DNA of 64,000 nt from Pseudomonas sp. N040 (GTDB taxonomy: Bacteria > Pseudomonadota > Gammaproteobacteria > Pseudomonadales > Pseudomonadaceae): NCBI RefSeq assembly GCF_015637705.1, contig NZ_JADOBE010000003.1, forward strand, positions 62,001 to 126,000, written 5' to 3'. Below the pieces are notes generated by a model. That model searched no databases, had not been told where the DNA came from, and saw only the letters and a program-made list of their open reading frames with translations. The position numbers were made by a program, and so were the translations under genes. This document shows positions 29,925-38,949 of the stretch, in pieces (within the stretch, counting starts at the first letter, position 1; the number at the start of each line of letters is the position of its first letter).

Positions 29925-30294
29925 AAAAGCCACTGGGGGAGCCGAAGCTCCCCCTAAATTATGTGCGCTTGATTTTTTATTATTGTGTCGGGCTTTTTTG
30001 GCTTTTATGACACCCGTTCCGTGAAGCCAGGCTTCCGGAAGAACTCCCAAGATGGGAGAGAAGAGCAAACGGATTTCTTTGGACGCTGACGGCGCCTTCT
30101 ACCACCCCATGTTGCAACCAGGCTCCCAGCCACTTGTCGTGGTCTTGTTGTCTGACTGGTTACGGAGCGCGCCTCGAAGGCAGTTCTTCTCCAAAAGAAT
30201 CGGTTAGCTACGCCTCCGCGTTGTTGTTTTTTTTGTGCTGGAGTCGGTACGTATTGTTTTTATTGGATTTGTGCAGCTTTTTATTTTTGTTGTG
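29925..30294 (-). ncRNA. crcZ: CrcZ small RNA, antagonist of Hfq/Crc catabolite repression
   Basis: The 580-base gap between cbrB and pcnB is where Pseudomonas encodes CrcZ. On the minus strand it holds a sigma-54 promoter (30305-30320), several A-rich CA-type motifs and a strong terminator, together giving an RNA of about 370 nt. The motifs include ACAACAAAAAUAAAAA near the 5' end, CACAAAAAAAACAACAAC, GACAACAAG and ACAAUAAUAAAAAAUC near the 3' end. These motifs are what Hfq and Crc bind, so CrcZ sequesters them when CbrAB signals a poor carbon supply. The 5' end is calculated from the promoter spacing, and the 3' end from the terminator; both may be off by a few bases. Confidence 0.88.
29935..29954 (-). 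terminator. crcZ intrinsic terminator
   Basis: On the minus strand an 8-bp stem of GGGGGAGC and GCTCCCCC closes a UUCG tetraloop, with CUUUU shortly after. It ends the crcZ RNA and separates it from pcnB. Confidence 0.8.
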
Positions 30295-30304
30295 CGAAAT
30301 AGAC

Positions 30305-30320
30305 AGCACAAGGTGTGCCA
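30305..30320 (-). promoter_or_regulatory. Sigma-54 promoter of crcZ
   Basis: On the minus strand the sequence TGGCACACCTTGTGCT has GG and GC with exactly ten bases between them, as required for RpoN. It predicts a start at about 30294, the beginning of the CA-motif-rich RNA. Confidence 0.8.
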
Positions 30321-30415
30321 TGTTTTGGAAGTTGTTTTAAATCAACAGGTTAAAAATTTAGGTGGGATTTTCTAGGAAAAGAGTAAGTCAGATCGTTACC
30401 GCCGGTTCCGCTATT

Positions 30416-30443
30416 TGTTACTAAGTGTTTGGGGTGGGTAACA
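30416..30443. promoter_or_regulatory. Candidate CbrB activator site upstream of crcZ
   Basis: An inverted repeat TGTTAC-N16-GTAACA lies about 100 bases upstream of the crcZ sigma-54 promoter, at the usual position for an enhancer-type activator. Similar repeats are described for CbrB. The assignment rests on sequence and position. Confidence 0.6.
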
Positions 30444-30493
30444 GAACGGGGTGTTGCAGCGGACGGCACAACCGCCCGGGTGGGCTGCATTGC

Positions 30494-31909
30494 TCAGGGG
30501 CTGGGTGCGCCGCTTTTGCGTCGCGGGATGCCCAGGCGCTGGCGTCTCTCCCACAGGCATTTGCGACTGATGCCGAGCTTGCGCGCCAGTTCGGTCTCGG
30601 TCATGTGCTCCTGGTGTTCGAGCACGAAGTGCTGGAAGTAGTCCTCCAGGGACAGGTCTTCGGCCGGATCACTGTTGACGCTGGCGCCGAGCGGCAGTTC
30701 GGTCGCCGCTGCCGGGGTGTCATCGTGCTCATCCAGGGCAATGTCAATCCCCAGCAGGTCGGCAGTGATTTCATTGCCCTCGCAGAGGATCACGGCCCGC
30801 TCGATGGCGTTTTCCAGTTCGCGCACATTGCCTGGCCAGTTGTAGAGGCGAATGGCCTTTTCGGCGCTGGCGGCAAAGCGCAGTTCGGGGCGCTCCATGG
30901 CGACGCTCTGGCGGGCCAGGAAGGCCTGGGCAATTTCCGCCACATCCTCGCCACGCTCGCGCAGGGCGGGCAGGTGCAGGGAAATCACATGCAGTCGGTA
31001 ATACAGGTCTTCGCGGAACTGGCCAACCTTGGCCAGGCTTTTCAGGTCGCGATGGGTAGCCGCGATCAGGCGTACATCCACGCGTTGCGACTGCACGGCG
31101 CCAACCCGGCGAATCTCGCCATCCTGCAGCACGCGCAGCAGGCGGGCCTGCGCTTCCAGCGGCAGTTCGCCGATTTCGTCGAGGAACAGGGTGCCGCCGT
31201 CGGCGGCTTCGACCAGCCCGGCACGTCCGGCGCTGGCGCCGGTGAACGCGCCCTTTTCATGGCCGAACAGCTCGGACTCGATCAGTGACTCGGGGATCGC
31301 CGCGCAGTTCACCGAGATCAGTGGTGCGCGCGCGCGTTTCGACAGGTTGTGCAGCGCTCGTGCCACCAGTTCCTTGCCCGTGCCCGATTCGCCCTGGATC
31401 AGCACGTTGGAGCTGGTCGGGGCGACCTTGCGAATCTTGCTGTAGAGCGCCTGCATGCTGGGGCAGCTGCCGATGATGCCGATCTCGCCGTTACTGTCGG
31501 CGGCTGGCGCGGCACCGCGCTGCTGGGTGCCGCTGGCTGGCTGGTGGGCAACCTTCTGCTGATGTTCGCGGAGGATGCGCGCCACGGCCTGGAGCATTTC
31601 ATCATGGTCGAAGGGTTTGGCGATGTAGTCCACCGCGCCCATCTTCATCGAGTCGACCGCCGAGCGCAGGCTGGCGTAGCTGGTCATGATCAGTACCGGC
31701 TTGCCTTGTGCCAGCTGGATCATCTCGGTGCCGGGCGCGCCGGGCAGGCGCAGGTCGCTGATCACCAGGTCAAACTCGGCAACCGTGAAGCGCTCGCGCG
31801 CTTCCTGGACCGAACCGGCCTCGCTGATCTGATACTGGTTGCGCTCGAGCAGGCGCCGCAGGGCCGACCGGATAATGGTTTCGTCTTCGACGATCAGGAT
31901 GTGTGGCAT
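30494..31909 (-). CDS. cbrB: Two-component response regulator CbrB (sigma-54 activator)
   Basis: A 471-residue NtrC-family regulator. The receiver domain has phosphoacceptor Asp52 ([11 protein letters not shown]). The AAA+ domain has Walker A GESGTGKE, the sigma-54-contacting GAFTGA loop and Walker [13 protein letters not shown]. The C-terminal helix-turn-helix is [20 protein letters not shown]. It receives phosphate from CbrA and activates crcZ and other genes for carbon and nitrogen use. The start at 31909 ([10 protein letters not shown]) is chosen because the receiver domain begins there. The gene follows cbrA with a 63-base gap, and crcZ lies directly downstream. Confidence 0.95.
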   Translation of the reverse strand: MPHILIVEDETIIRSALRRLLERNQYQISEAGSVQEARERFTVAEFDLVISDLRLPGAPGTEMIQLAQGKPVLIMTSYASLRSAVDSMKMGAVDYIAKPFDHDEMLQAVARILREHQQKVAHQPASGTQQRGAAPAADSNGEIGIIGSCPSMQALYSKIRKVAPTSSNVLIQGESGTGKELVARALHNLSKRARAPLISVNCAAIPESLIESELFGHEKGAFTGASAGRAGLVEAADGGTLFLDEIGELPLEAQARLLRVLQDGEIRRVGAVQSQRVDVRLIAATHRDLKSLAKVGQFREDLYYRLHVISLHLPALRERGEDVAEIAQAFLARQSVAMERPELRFAASAEKAIRLYNWPGNVRELENAIERAVILCEGNEITADLLGIDIALDEHDDTPAAATELPLGASVNSDPAEDLSLEDYFQHFVLEHQEHMTETELARKLGISRKCLWERRQRLGIPRRKSGAPSP

Positions 31910-31972
31910 TAATTCAGTTCTCTCGACGGTCTGTCTGACGTCCCAATCTTTTACGCGCATGGTTGCAGTATG

Positions 31973-34933
31973 TCAGTCCGGGTCGGCTGGTAACCCGGGG
32001 CCAGCATGCCTGGGCAGGGTCACGCGAACGCGCGTGCCGCGTTGCTTTAGAGCGTCTGCCGGGCTGTCGATGGCAATCTGGCCATAATGCTCTTCCACAA
32101 TCGAATAGACCAGAGCGAGACCCAGGCCGGTGCCCTTGCCCGGATCCTTGGTGGTGAAAAACGGTTCGAACAGGCGCCCGGCAATGGCTTTGGGGATGCC
32201 GCTGCCTTCGTCTTCCACGCTCAGCTCGATCTGGTGCTCCAGCGCCCGGGTGCTGACGCGGATCGCTCCGCCGGCAAAGGAGGCATCGCGGGCATTGCTC
32301 AGCAGGTTGATGAGGATCTGCGCGATACGCTGCGGGTCACCCTTGACTAGGTGGCCGGGATCGCACAGGTTGAAGAACTCGACATCCACCCCTTCACGAT
32401 TCAGCGACAGCAGGGCAATCGCATCGCGGGCGACATCCGCCAGGCAGACCGGCTCGAATACCTGCTGCTGCGGGCCGGCATGGGCGAAACTCATCAGCGA
32501 CTGCACGATCCGCGAGATGCGCTTGGTCTGCTCGATGATCTGGCTGCTGATGTCGGTCACTTCGGCATCTTCCTCATGCTCATAGCGCAGGTTCTGCGCC
32601 AGGCAGGCGATACCGGTGACCGGGTTGCCGATCTCGTGGGCCACGCCGGCGGCCAGGCGGCCGATCGAGGCCAGGCGTTCGGAGTGCACCAGCTTGTCTT
32701 CGAGCAGCTGGGTATCGGTGAGGTCTTCGAGGAGGATCACCAGGCCGCTGTTGTCCGGCGCCAGCGGTTCGTTGATCGCCGCCTTGCGCAGGTTCAGCCA
32801 GCGAATCTGCCCGTGCATCTCCAGGCGCTGCTTGTGCAGGTGTTCGACCCGCAGCTCGACGAAGCACTGCAGCAGGCTGCGCCAGGGTTCGGCGATGGTG
32901 TCCAGGCGCGAGCCGACCACGCTGCGCGCCGGAATCTGCGTGAGCTCCTCCATGGCGCGGTTCCACATGAGGATTTCCTGGTCGCGGGCCAGCGAGCAGA
33001 CGCCCAGCGGGAGCTCCTGCAGGGTCTGGCGGTGATAGCGGCGCAGGGCGTCCAGCTCGGCGGCCAGGCCGGTCAGGCGGGAACGGTAGTCCTCCAGGCG
33101 GTTCTCGATGAACTGGATGTCTTCGCTGGCGGAGCCTTCGCTGCCGCTCTTGTAGGGCAGGAAGGTCTTGATCATGTCCTGGGCCACGCTGGGACCCATC
33201 AGCCCGGAAAGATTGGCCTCAAGGCGGTCGCGCAGCCGGCGCAGGGCATAGGGTCGGCTCTCGTCGAAAGGCAGGTGCAGGTCGCGCAGGGCCTGCTCGA
33301 CTTCGCGTTGCGCGGTGATCGCGCCGAGCGGCTTGGCCAGTTCGGTGGCGAACTCCTGGGGGGTCATGGCCTGCAGTTCACGTCGTTGCGGCCGGCTGAC
33401 ATTGTTCACGGTGCAGGCTGCCGCGGCACTGACCTCTTCCGGACTGGTTTTGCTGAACAGCGAGACCAGACTGAAGACCAGCACGTTGGCCAGCAGCGAG
33501 CCAATGGCGGCCAGATGCCAGTTGTCATCGTTGAGGGTCGGCTGGACATCGATCAGGGCCAGCCAGAGGTTGTCGAACTGGCCGAACAGCGGCAGCAGAT
33601 TGCCGGCCAGCCAGATGCCCATGCCGGTCAGCAGGCCGCTGATGAAGCCACGGCAGTTGGCAGCCTGCCAGTAGAGGACGGCCAGCGCGCCGGGGAGGAA
33701 CTGCAGGGTGGCGATGAATGCGGTCAGGCCCAGCGCGCTGAGGGCCTGCTGGTTGTTGAACAGCAGGTAGAACGCATAGCTGGCCAGGATGATGGCGATG
33801 ATCAGCGAGCGGCGAATCCATTTCAGCCAGCGGTAGATGTTGCCATCGGCCGGGGGTTGGTACAGCGGCAGGACCAGGTGGTTGAGGGCCATGCCGGAGA
33901 GGGCCAGGGTGGTGACGATGATCAGCCCGCTGGCTGCGGACAGGCCGCCGACATAGGCGAGCAGGGTCAGCAGCTTGCTCTGCGAGGCCATGCTGATGCC
34001 GAGAGCGAAATATTCCGGGGTGGTGTCCACCTGCAGGTGCAGGCCGGCCCAGAGGATCGGCGGGACCGCCAGAGCCATCAGCAGCAGAAACAGCGGCAAC
34101 CCCCAGCTGGCGGTGGCCAGCGCGCGCGGGTTGAGGTTCTCGCTGAAGCTCATGTGGTACATGTGCGGCATGACGATGGCGGAGGCGAAGAACACCAGCA
34201 GCAGTGTGCGCCAGGGACCCTCCTCGAGCGGCGTGCGCAGGTTGTTCAGCGCGCTGGAGTTGATTTCCAGCCAGACCTCGAGTTGCTGTGGGCTGCCGAA
34301 AACGCCGTAGATGGCATACAAGGCAATGGCACCGATAGCGATCAGCTTGACCACTGATTCGAAGGCAATCGCGAACACCAGCCCGGTATGTTTTTCTCGC
34401 GCGGCAATGTGGCGGGCGCCAAACAGAATGGTGAACAGCGCGATCAACGCGCAGAAGGCCAGCGCAACCTGGTGTTGCACCGGCTCCAGGGTAAGGATGC
34501 CGATGCTGTCGGCGACCGCCTTGATCTGCAGGGCAAGCAGCGGCAGTACCCCGATCAGGGTGAACAGGGTGGTCAGCGCGCCGGCCCAGGTGCTGCGGAA
34601 GCGAAAGGCGAACAGGTCGGCCAGCGATGACAGCTGGTAGGTACGGGTGATGCGCAGGATCGGCTGCAAGAGTACCGGCGCCAGCATGAAGGCACCGGCA
34701 ATACCCAGGTAATAGGCAAGAAAGCCATAGCCATACTGATGGGCCAGCCCGACCGTGCCGTAAAACGCCCAGGCGCTGGCGTAGACACCCAGTGACAGGG
34801 TGTAGATGGCCGGATGCTGCACGAGCTTTTGCGGCACGAAGCCGCGCTCGCTGAGCCAGGCCACGCCGAACAGCACGAGCAGGTAACTGACACTCACCAG
34901 CAGCAGCTGGCTGAAGCTAAAGCTCATCGGCAT
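31973..34933 (-). CDS. cbrA: Sensor kinase CbrA with SLC5-type transporter domain
   Basis: A 986-residue sensor. The first 500 residues hold about thirteen membrane segments of a sodium/solute symporter (SLC5) domain. A connecting STAC-like region and a PAS domain (about 610-720, LPLGVCSLARDQEILMWNRA) follow. The kinase core has H-box HSERLASIGRLAAGVAHEIG, N-box QILINLLSNARDA and G-boxes DEGSGIP and GKGTGLGLALVYSIV. The transporter domain is known in this family to bind or move histidine; the kinase phosphorylates CbrB. The ATG at 34933, or another at 34927, overlaps the end of the small upstream ORF, suggesting coupled translation. Confidence 0.95.
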   Translation of the reverse strand: MPMSFSFSQLLLVSVSYLLVLFGVAWLSERGFVPQKLVQHPAIYTLSLGVYASAWAFYGTVGLAHQYGYGFLAYYLGIAGAFMLAPVLLQPILRITRTYQLSSLADLFAFRFRSTWAGALTTLFTLIGVLPLLALQIKAVADSIGILTLEPVQHQVALAFCALIALFTILFGARHIAAREKHTGLVFAIAFESVVKLIAIGAIALYAIYGVFGSPQQLEVWLEINSSALNNLRTPLEEGPWRTLLLVFFASAIVMPHMYHMSFSENLNPRALATASWGLPLFLLLMALAVPPILWAGLHLQVDTTPEYFALGISMASQSKLLTLLAYVGGLSAASGLIIVTTLALSGMALNHLVLPLYQPPADGNIYRWLKWIRRSLIIAIILASYAFYLLFNNQQALSALGLTAFIATLQFLPGALAVLYWQAANCRGFISGLLTGMGIWLAGNLLPLFGQFDNLWLALIDVQPTLNDDNWHLAAIGSLLANVLVFSLVSLFSKTSPEEVSAAAACTVNNVSRPQRRELQAMTPQEFATELAKPLGAITAQREVEQALRDLHLPFDESRPYALRRLRDRLEANLSGLMGPSVAQDMIKTFLPYKSGSEGSASEDIQFIENRLEDYRSRLTGLAAELDALRRYHRQTLQELPLGVCSLARDQEILMWNRAMEELTQIPARSVVGSRLDTIAEPWRSLLQCFVELRVEHLHKQRLEMHGQIRWLNLRKAAINEPLAPDNSGLVILLEDLTDTQLLEDKLVHSERLASIGRLAAGVAHEIGNPVTGIACLAQNLRYEHEEDAEVTDISSQIIEQTKRISRIVQSLMSFAHAGPQQQVFEPVCLADVARDAIALLSLNREGVDVEFFNLCDPGHLVKGDPQRIAQILINLLSNARDASFAGGAIRVSTRALEHQIELSVEDEGSGIPKAIAGRLFEPFFTTKDPGKGTGLGLALVYSIVEEHYGQIAIDSPADALKQRGTRVRVTLPRHAGPGLPADPD

Positions 34934-35093
34934 CTTTCTGGCTCTGCAGCAGGAAGGTCACCAGGATCAGGATCAGCCATAGCACATAGGGGCGATACCA
35001 GACGCTCTCGGTGTTTACCCACCAGGCCATGATGGCCGGGGAAAACAGATAGATCCCCACTACCAGTAGCAGTACCAGTCGGTAGATTTGCAT
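34917..35093 (-). CDS. cbrX: Small membrane protein, cbrX-like ORF overlapping cbrA
   Basis: A 58-codon ORF begins with ATG at 35093, has GAGACCCTCC in front, and reads MQIYRLVLLLVVGIYLFSP onward. It has two hydrophobic segments and a charged end (SQKDADEL). Its stop lies inside cbrA, 17 bases past the first cbrA ATG. An ORF at this place, upstream of and overlapping cbrA, is known in Pseudomonas as cbrX and is reported to couple translation to cbrA. Its own biochemical function is unknown. The overlap and the conserved position make it more than a chance frame. Confidence 0.78.
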   Translation of the reverse strand: MQIYRLVLLLVVGIYLFSPAIMAWWVNTESVWYRPYVLWLILILVTFLLQSQKDADEL

Positions 35094-35174
35094 GGAGGGT
35101 CTCGAATGGGTGGTAGGTCGATGGTAGCGGAGGGGCAGGGCACAAGCCAGAAGCGCACCGCCTGGCCGGGGGCC

Positions 35175-36062
35175 TCAGGGCAGCTGGCTTTCCAGCAGGC
35201 TGCGGCAGCGCGGTATGGCCTCTGCCTGCCAGTGCGCGCAGCCCCAGTCGAGTACTGCGCGGGGGGTTGCTGCCTGCAGTGCAACCGGTGGTTGCTGGCC
35301 GAGAGCGCGCAAGGCCCGGCATAGCTGGCGGCTGGCCTGGTCGGCGGGGAGTGCCGGGGAGCGGTAGGACTTGCCCAGCTTGCTGCCATCTGCCTGCACG
35401 ATCAGCGGCACATGCAGGTAGCGCGGTTGCGGCAATCCCAGCAGTTCCTGCAGGTAGAGCTGGCGCGGGGTCGAGTCGAGCAGGTCGGCGCCGCGCACCA
35501 CGTCGGTAATGCCCTGCCAGGCATCGTCGAGCACCACCGCCAGCTGATAGGCGAACAATCCGTCGCGCCGGCGAATCACGAAATCGCCCACCTCACGCCC
35601 GAGGTGCTGGAGGAACTCGCCCTGCACGCGATCGACAAAGCGGTATTCCAGCTGCGGCACGCGGATGCGGATGGCGGCGTCGCGGGTTGGGTGCAGGGCA
35701 TTGCGGCAGGTGCCCGGATAGATGCCGCCATAGGCTTCCAGTTGCTTGCGCGAGCAGGTGCACGCGTAAGCCAGCCCTTGTGCCAGCAGGCGCTCGACGA
35801 CTTGCGCGTAGGCTTCGTGACGCTCGCTCTGGCGGATCACCGGGCCATCCCAGGCGAAGCCGTAGGCTTCCAGGCTGCGCAGGATTTCTGCCTGGGCGCC
35901 GGGAATCTCGCGCGGCGGATCGAGGTCCTCCATGCGCAGCAGCCAGCGCCCGCCGGCGCTGCGCGCGTCCAGGTAGGAGGCGAGGGCCGCCACCAGCGAA
36001 CCGAAGTGCAGATAGCCGCTGGGGGTGGGGGCGAAGCGGCCGATATAAGGGGGCTGGGTCAT
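35175..36062 (-). CDS. gluQ: Glutamyl-Q tRNA(Asp) synthetase
   Basis: A 295-residue truncated glutamyl-tRNA synthetase paralogue that attaches glutamate to queuosine in tRNA(Asp). It has the catalytic-domain start GRFAPTPSGYLHFGSLVAAL (the HIGH element is YLHFG), LLRMEDLDPPRE, a zinc site from CTCSRKQL with YPGTCR, and the KMSKS-like SKLGKS near residue 238. It lacks the anticodon-binding domain, as expected. The gene lies between dksA and cbrX/cbrA as in other Pseudomonas. Confidence 0.94.
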   Translation of the reverse strand: MTQPPYIGRFAPTPSGYLHFGSLVAALASYLDARSAGGRWLLRMEDLDPPREIPGAQAEILRSLEAYGFAWDGPVIRQSERHEAYAQVVERLLAQGLAYACTCSRKQLEAYGGIYPGTCRNALHPTRDAAIRIRVPQLEYRFVDRVQGEFLQHLGREVGDFVIRRRDGLFAYQLAVVLDDAWQGITDVVRGADLLDSTPRQLYLQELLGLPQPRYLHVPLIVQADGSKLGKSYRSPALPADQASRQLCRALRALGQQPPVALQAATPRAVLDWGCAHWQAEAIPRCRSLLESQLP

Positions 36063-36145
36063 GGACGAAGGCGCCCCTGCTCCATGTGTTTTGTGCGCAG
36101 GATCATTATTGGTTGTGTCAGGCAGTCAAGGTTTCGCCCTGCTGG

Positions 36146-36204
36146 GCGCCTTACTTTTCTTTGTTTGCGCAAAGAGAAAGTAAGCAAAGAGAAAGTGAGG
36201 CGCC
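36146..36204. repeat. Nested inverted repeat in the gluQ-dksA gap
   Basis: The outer arms are GCGCCTTACTTTT-like and its complement, and an inner pair is TTACTTTTCTTTG with CAAAGAGAAAGTAA. This type of repeat is common between Pseudomonas genes. The surrounding 290 bases hold no gene. Confidence 0.65.
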
Positions 36205-36324
36205 GTGCAAGGCGCAACCGGTAGCCGGGTGCCGAGCAGAGCAAAACGCATTTGCACGACAGCTTGGGCCTGATCACGGAATCAAACTGGCAAGGCATAT
36301 TCATCGGGCATGCCCATAAACAAA

Positions 36325-36346
36325 ACGGGGCGCCGAAGCGCCCCGT
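36325..36346 (-). terminator. dksA intrinsic terminator
   Basis: On the minus strand a 9-bp stem (ACGGGGCGC with its complement) encloses a UUCG-type loop and is followed by TTTTG. It lies eight bases after the dksA stop. Confidence 0.88.
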
Positions 36347-36353
36347 GGGTGGG

Positions 36354-36797
36354 TCAGGAACCCAGCTGTTTCTCTTTGATTTCCGCCAGCGTCTTGCAGT
36401 CGATGCACATGGTCGCGGTCGGGCGGGCTTCCAGCCGGCGGATGCCGATCTCGACACCGCAGGAATCACACCAGCCGTATTCGTTGTCTTCCACCAGTTG
36501 CAGGGTCTGGTCGATCTTCTTGATCAGCTTGCGCTCGCGGTCGCGGGCCCGCAGTTCCAGGCTGAATTCTTCTTCCTGGCTGGCGCGGTCGGCCGGATCG
36601 GGGAAGTTGGCGGCTTCGTCCTGCATGTGATGCACGGTGCGGTCAACTTCCTGCATCAGCTCAAGCTTCCATTTCTGCAGGATGTCAGTGAAATGCGCAC
36701 GCATTTCTTCACTCATGTACTCCTCGCCCTTTTTCTCTTTGTAGGGCTGGAAACCGGGTGTCAGGTGAGTGCTTTTGGGTTTTGCTTTGGTGGGCAT
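36354..36797 (-). CDS. dksA: RNA polymerase-binding transcription factor DksA
   Basis: A 147-residue protein, the standard length. It has a coiled-coil with Asp residues at the tip ([13 protein letters not shown]), which reaches into the secondary channel of RNA polymerase. The zinc finger is CDSC and CIDC separated by 17 residues. With ppGpp it adjusts rRNA and amino acid promoters. ATG at 36797 ([10 protein letters not shown]) is the family start. It is divergent from an aminotransferase gene and ends in its own terminator, so it is probably monocistronic. Confidence 0.96.
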   Translation of the reverse strand: MPTKAKPKSTHLTPGFQPYKEKKGEEYMSEEMRAHFTDILQKWKLELMQEVDRTVHHMQDEAANFPDPADRASQEEEFSLELRARDRERKLIKKIDQTLQLVEDNEYGWCDSCGVEIGIRRLEARPTATMCIDCKTLAEIKEKQLGS

Positions 36798-36987
36798 GGA
36801 TAACCGCCTCTGACTTTTTCTATTCCACTGCGCAGGATTTTCCCCAAGAACCATTGAGGGGCCTGCGTTTGCAAGCGCGCGAAATTAGCAGATCGAATCG
36901 CTTAGCGCCACTCCCGGCTGTCGTGCTTGCTGTCGTGCCGCAGCGGCTTGGGTAGAATCGGCGCCTGAATCTTTCAAGGATAGGCCA

Positions 36988-38169
36988 ATGTCGCGTCAAT
37001 ACAGTGCCCGCAGCCGTGCCATCGAGCCGTTTCATGTCATGGCCCTGCTGGCCCGCGCCAACGAACTGCAGGCCGCCGGGCATGATCTGATCCATCTGGA
37101 AATCGGCGAGCCGGACTTCAGCACCGCGCCGCCGATCATTGCTGCCGGCCAGGCTGCGCTGGCCGCCGGGCATACCCGTTACACCGCGGCGCGCGGCTTG
37201 CCGCAACTGCGTGAGGCGCTGGCCGGCTTCTATGCCGAGCGCTACCGGTTGACGATCGATCCCGCGCGCATCCTGATCACCCCCGGCGGATCCGGCGCCT
37301 TGCTGCTGGCCTGCAGCCTGCTGGTCGATCCGGGCAAGCAATGGCTGATGGCCGATCCGGGCTACCCGTGCAACCGTCACTTCCTGCGCCTGGTCGAGGC
37401 TTCGGCGCAGCTGGTGCCGGTGGGGGCGGCGGAGCGCTACCAGCTCACCCCGGAGAAGATCGCGCAGTGCTGGAACGCCGACAGCGTCGGCGCGCTGGTG
37501 GCCTCGCCGGCCAACCCGACCGGCACCCTGCTCGGCCGCGCGGAGCTGGCCGCGCTGTCGGCGGCGCTGCAACAGCGCGGCGGGCATCTGGTGGTGGACG
37601 AGATCTACCACGGCCTGACCTATGGCTGCGATGCCGCCAGCGTGCTGGAAGTGGATGACAACGCCTTCGTGCTCAACAGTTTCTCCAAGTACTTCGGCAT
37701 GACCGGCTGGCGCCTGGGCTGGCTGGTGGCGCCGGAGGATGCCGTGGCGGATCTGGAAAAGCTCGCGCAGAACCTCTACATCAGCGCGCCGAGCATGGCC
37801 CAGCATGCCGCCCTGGCCTGCTTCGAGCCGGCCACGCTGGCCATCCTTGAGCAGCGCCGGGAGGAATTTGCCGCGCGCCGGGATTACCTGCTGCCGGCGT
37901 TGCGCGAGCTCGGCTTCCGGATTGCCGTCGAGCCGCAGGGGGCCTTCTATTTATATGCCGACATCTCCGCCTTTGGCGGCGATGCCCAGGCGTTCTGCCG
38001 GCACTTCCTGGAAACCGAGTACGTCGCCTTCACCCCGGGGCTGGATTTCGGCGAGTACCTGGCCGCCCGACATGTGCGCTTTGCCTATACCCAGAGCCTG
38101 CCGCGCCTGGAGGAGGCGGTGGCGCGGATTGCCCGCGGCCTGCGCAGCTGGCGGCCCGATGCAGTTTGA
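36988..38169 (+). CDS. PLP-dependent aminotransferase (class I/II)
   Basis: A 393-residue fold-type I aminotransferase. The PLP-binding Lys is in [16 protein letters not shown] near residue 235. The substrate and PLP contacts are visible as [18 protein letters not shown] and VDEIYHGL. A gene of this kind is found next to dksA in Pseudomonas. The amino donor and acceptor cannot be assigned from sequence alone; an alanine or aromatic/branched-chain type is possible. Its stop overlaps the start of sfsA by 11 bases. Confidence 0.88.
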   Translation: MSRQYSARSRAIEPFHVMALLARANELQAAGHDLIHLEIGEPDFSTAPPIIAAGQAALAAGHTRYTAARGLPQLREALAGFYAERYRLTIDPARILITPGGSGALLLACSLLVDPGKQWLMADPGYPCNRHFLRLVEASAQLVPVGAAERYQLTPEKIAQCWNADSVGALVASPANPTGTLLGRAELAALSAALQQRGGHLVVDEIYHGLTYGCDAASVLEVDDNAFVLNSFSKYFGMTGWRLGWLVAPEDAVADLEKLAQNLYISAPSMAQHAALACFEPATLAILEQRREEFAARRDYLLPALRELGFRIAVEPQGAFYLYADISAFGGDAQAFCRHFLETEYVAFTPGLDFGEYLAARHVRFAYTQSLPRLEEAVARIARGLRSWRPDAV

Positions 38170-38872
38170 TCCGCCCCTGGAAGAGGCGCGCCTGCTGCAG
38201 CGCTACAAGCGCTTCCTCGCCGATGTCGAAACCGCGGCCGGTGAGCGGCTGACCCTTCACTGCCCCAACACCGGTTCGATGCTCAACTGCATGAGTCCGG
38301 GCGGGCGCATCTGGTTCAGTCGCTCCAGCAACCCGCAGCGCAAGCTGCCCGGCACCTGGGAACTGGCGCAGACGCCGCAGGGGCGGCTGGCCTGCATCAA
38401 TACCGCGCGCGCCAATCCGCTGGTCGAGGAAGCGCTGCTGGCCGGGGTGATCGGCGAGTTGGCCGGGTTCACCGCGCTGCGCCGCGAGGTGCGTTTTGGC
38501 GAGGAGAACAGCCGGATCGACTTCGTCCTCGAGTTTCCTGCCGGGCCGGTGTTTGTCGAGGTCAAGAGCGTCACCCTGGGTTTTGCCGACTCGCCGGTGG
38601 CGGCCTTTCCCGATGCGCGCAGCGAACGCGCCAGCAAGCACCTGCGCGAGCTGACCCGCCTGGCGCGCAACGGGGTACGCGCGGTGCAGTTGTATTGCGT
38701 CAACCTGAGCGGCGTCGAAGCGGTGCGCGCGGCGGCGGAAATCGACCCGCAGTATGCCCGGGCGCTGGCCGAAGCCCGCCAGGCCGGGGTGCAGGTGCTG
38801 GCCTATGCCGTCCAGCTGTCGGTCAACAGCCTGCACCTGAGCCATGCGCTGCCGGTGTTGGCCGCGCACTGA
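38159..38872 (+). CDS. sfsA: DNA/RNA nuclease SfsA
   Basis: A 237-residue SfsA-family protein. [15 protein letters not shown] and the catalytic region RIDFVLEF with [11 protein letters not shown] (a PD-(D/E)xK-like nuclease core) are intact, as is [16 protein letters not shown]. SfsA was first described for sugar fermentation stimulation in E. coli, but its biochemical role is that of a nuclease-like DNA-binding protein. ATG at 38159 is inside the end of the aminotransferase frame, so translation is likely coupled. Confidence 0.93.
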   Translation: MQFDPPLEEARLLQRYKRFLADVETAAGERLTLHCPNTGSMLNCMSPGGRIWFSRSSNPQRKLPGTWELAQTPQGRLACINTARANPLVEEALLAGVIGELAGFTALRREVRFGEENSRIDFVLEFPAGPVFVEVKSVTLGFADSPVAAFPDARSERASKHLRELTRLARNGVRAVQLYCVNLSGVEAVRAAAEIDPQYARALAEARQAGVQVLAYAVQLSVNSLHLSHALPVLAAH

Positions 38873-38949
38873 GCCGGCGGCTGCGGCACTGTCGGCAAAC
38901 AAATCCCGCGTGCTAGGCTGCGTCACTTCTGTTCGCAAGAGCCTCTCCA

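Noticed and set aside
32351..34357. A 668-codon open frame on the plus strand inside cbrA
   Set aside because: It is antisense to the clearly identified CbrA kinase and has no domain or ribosome site.
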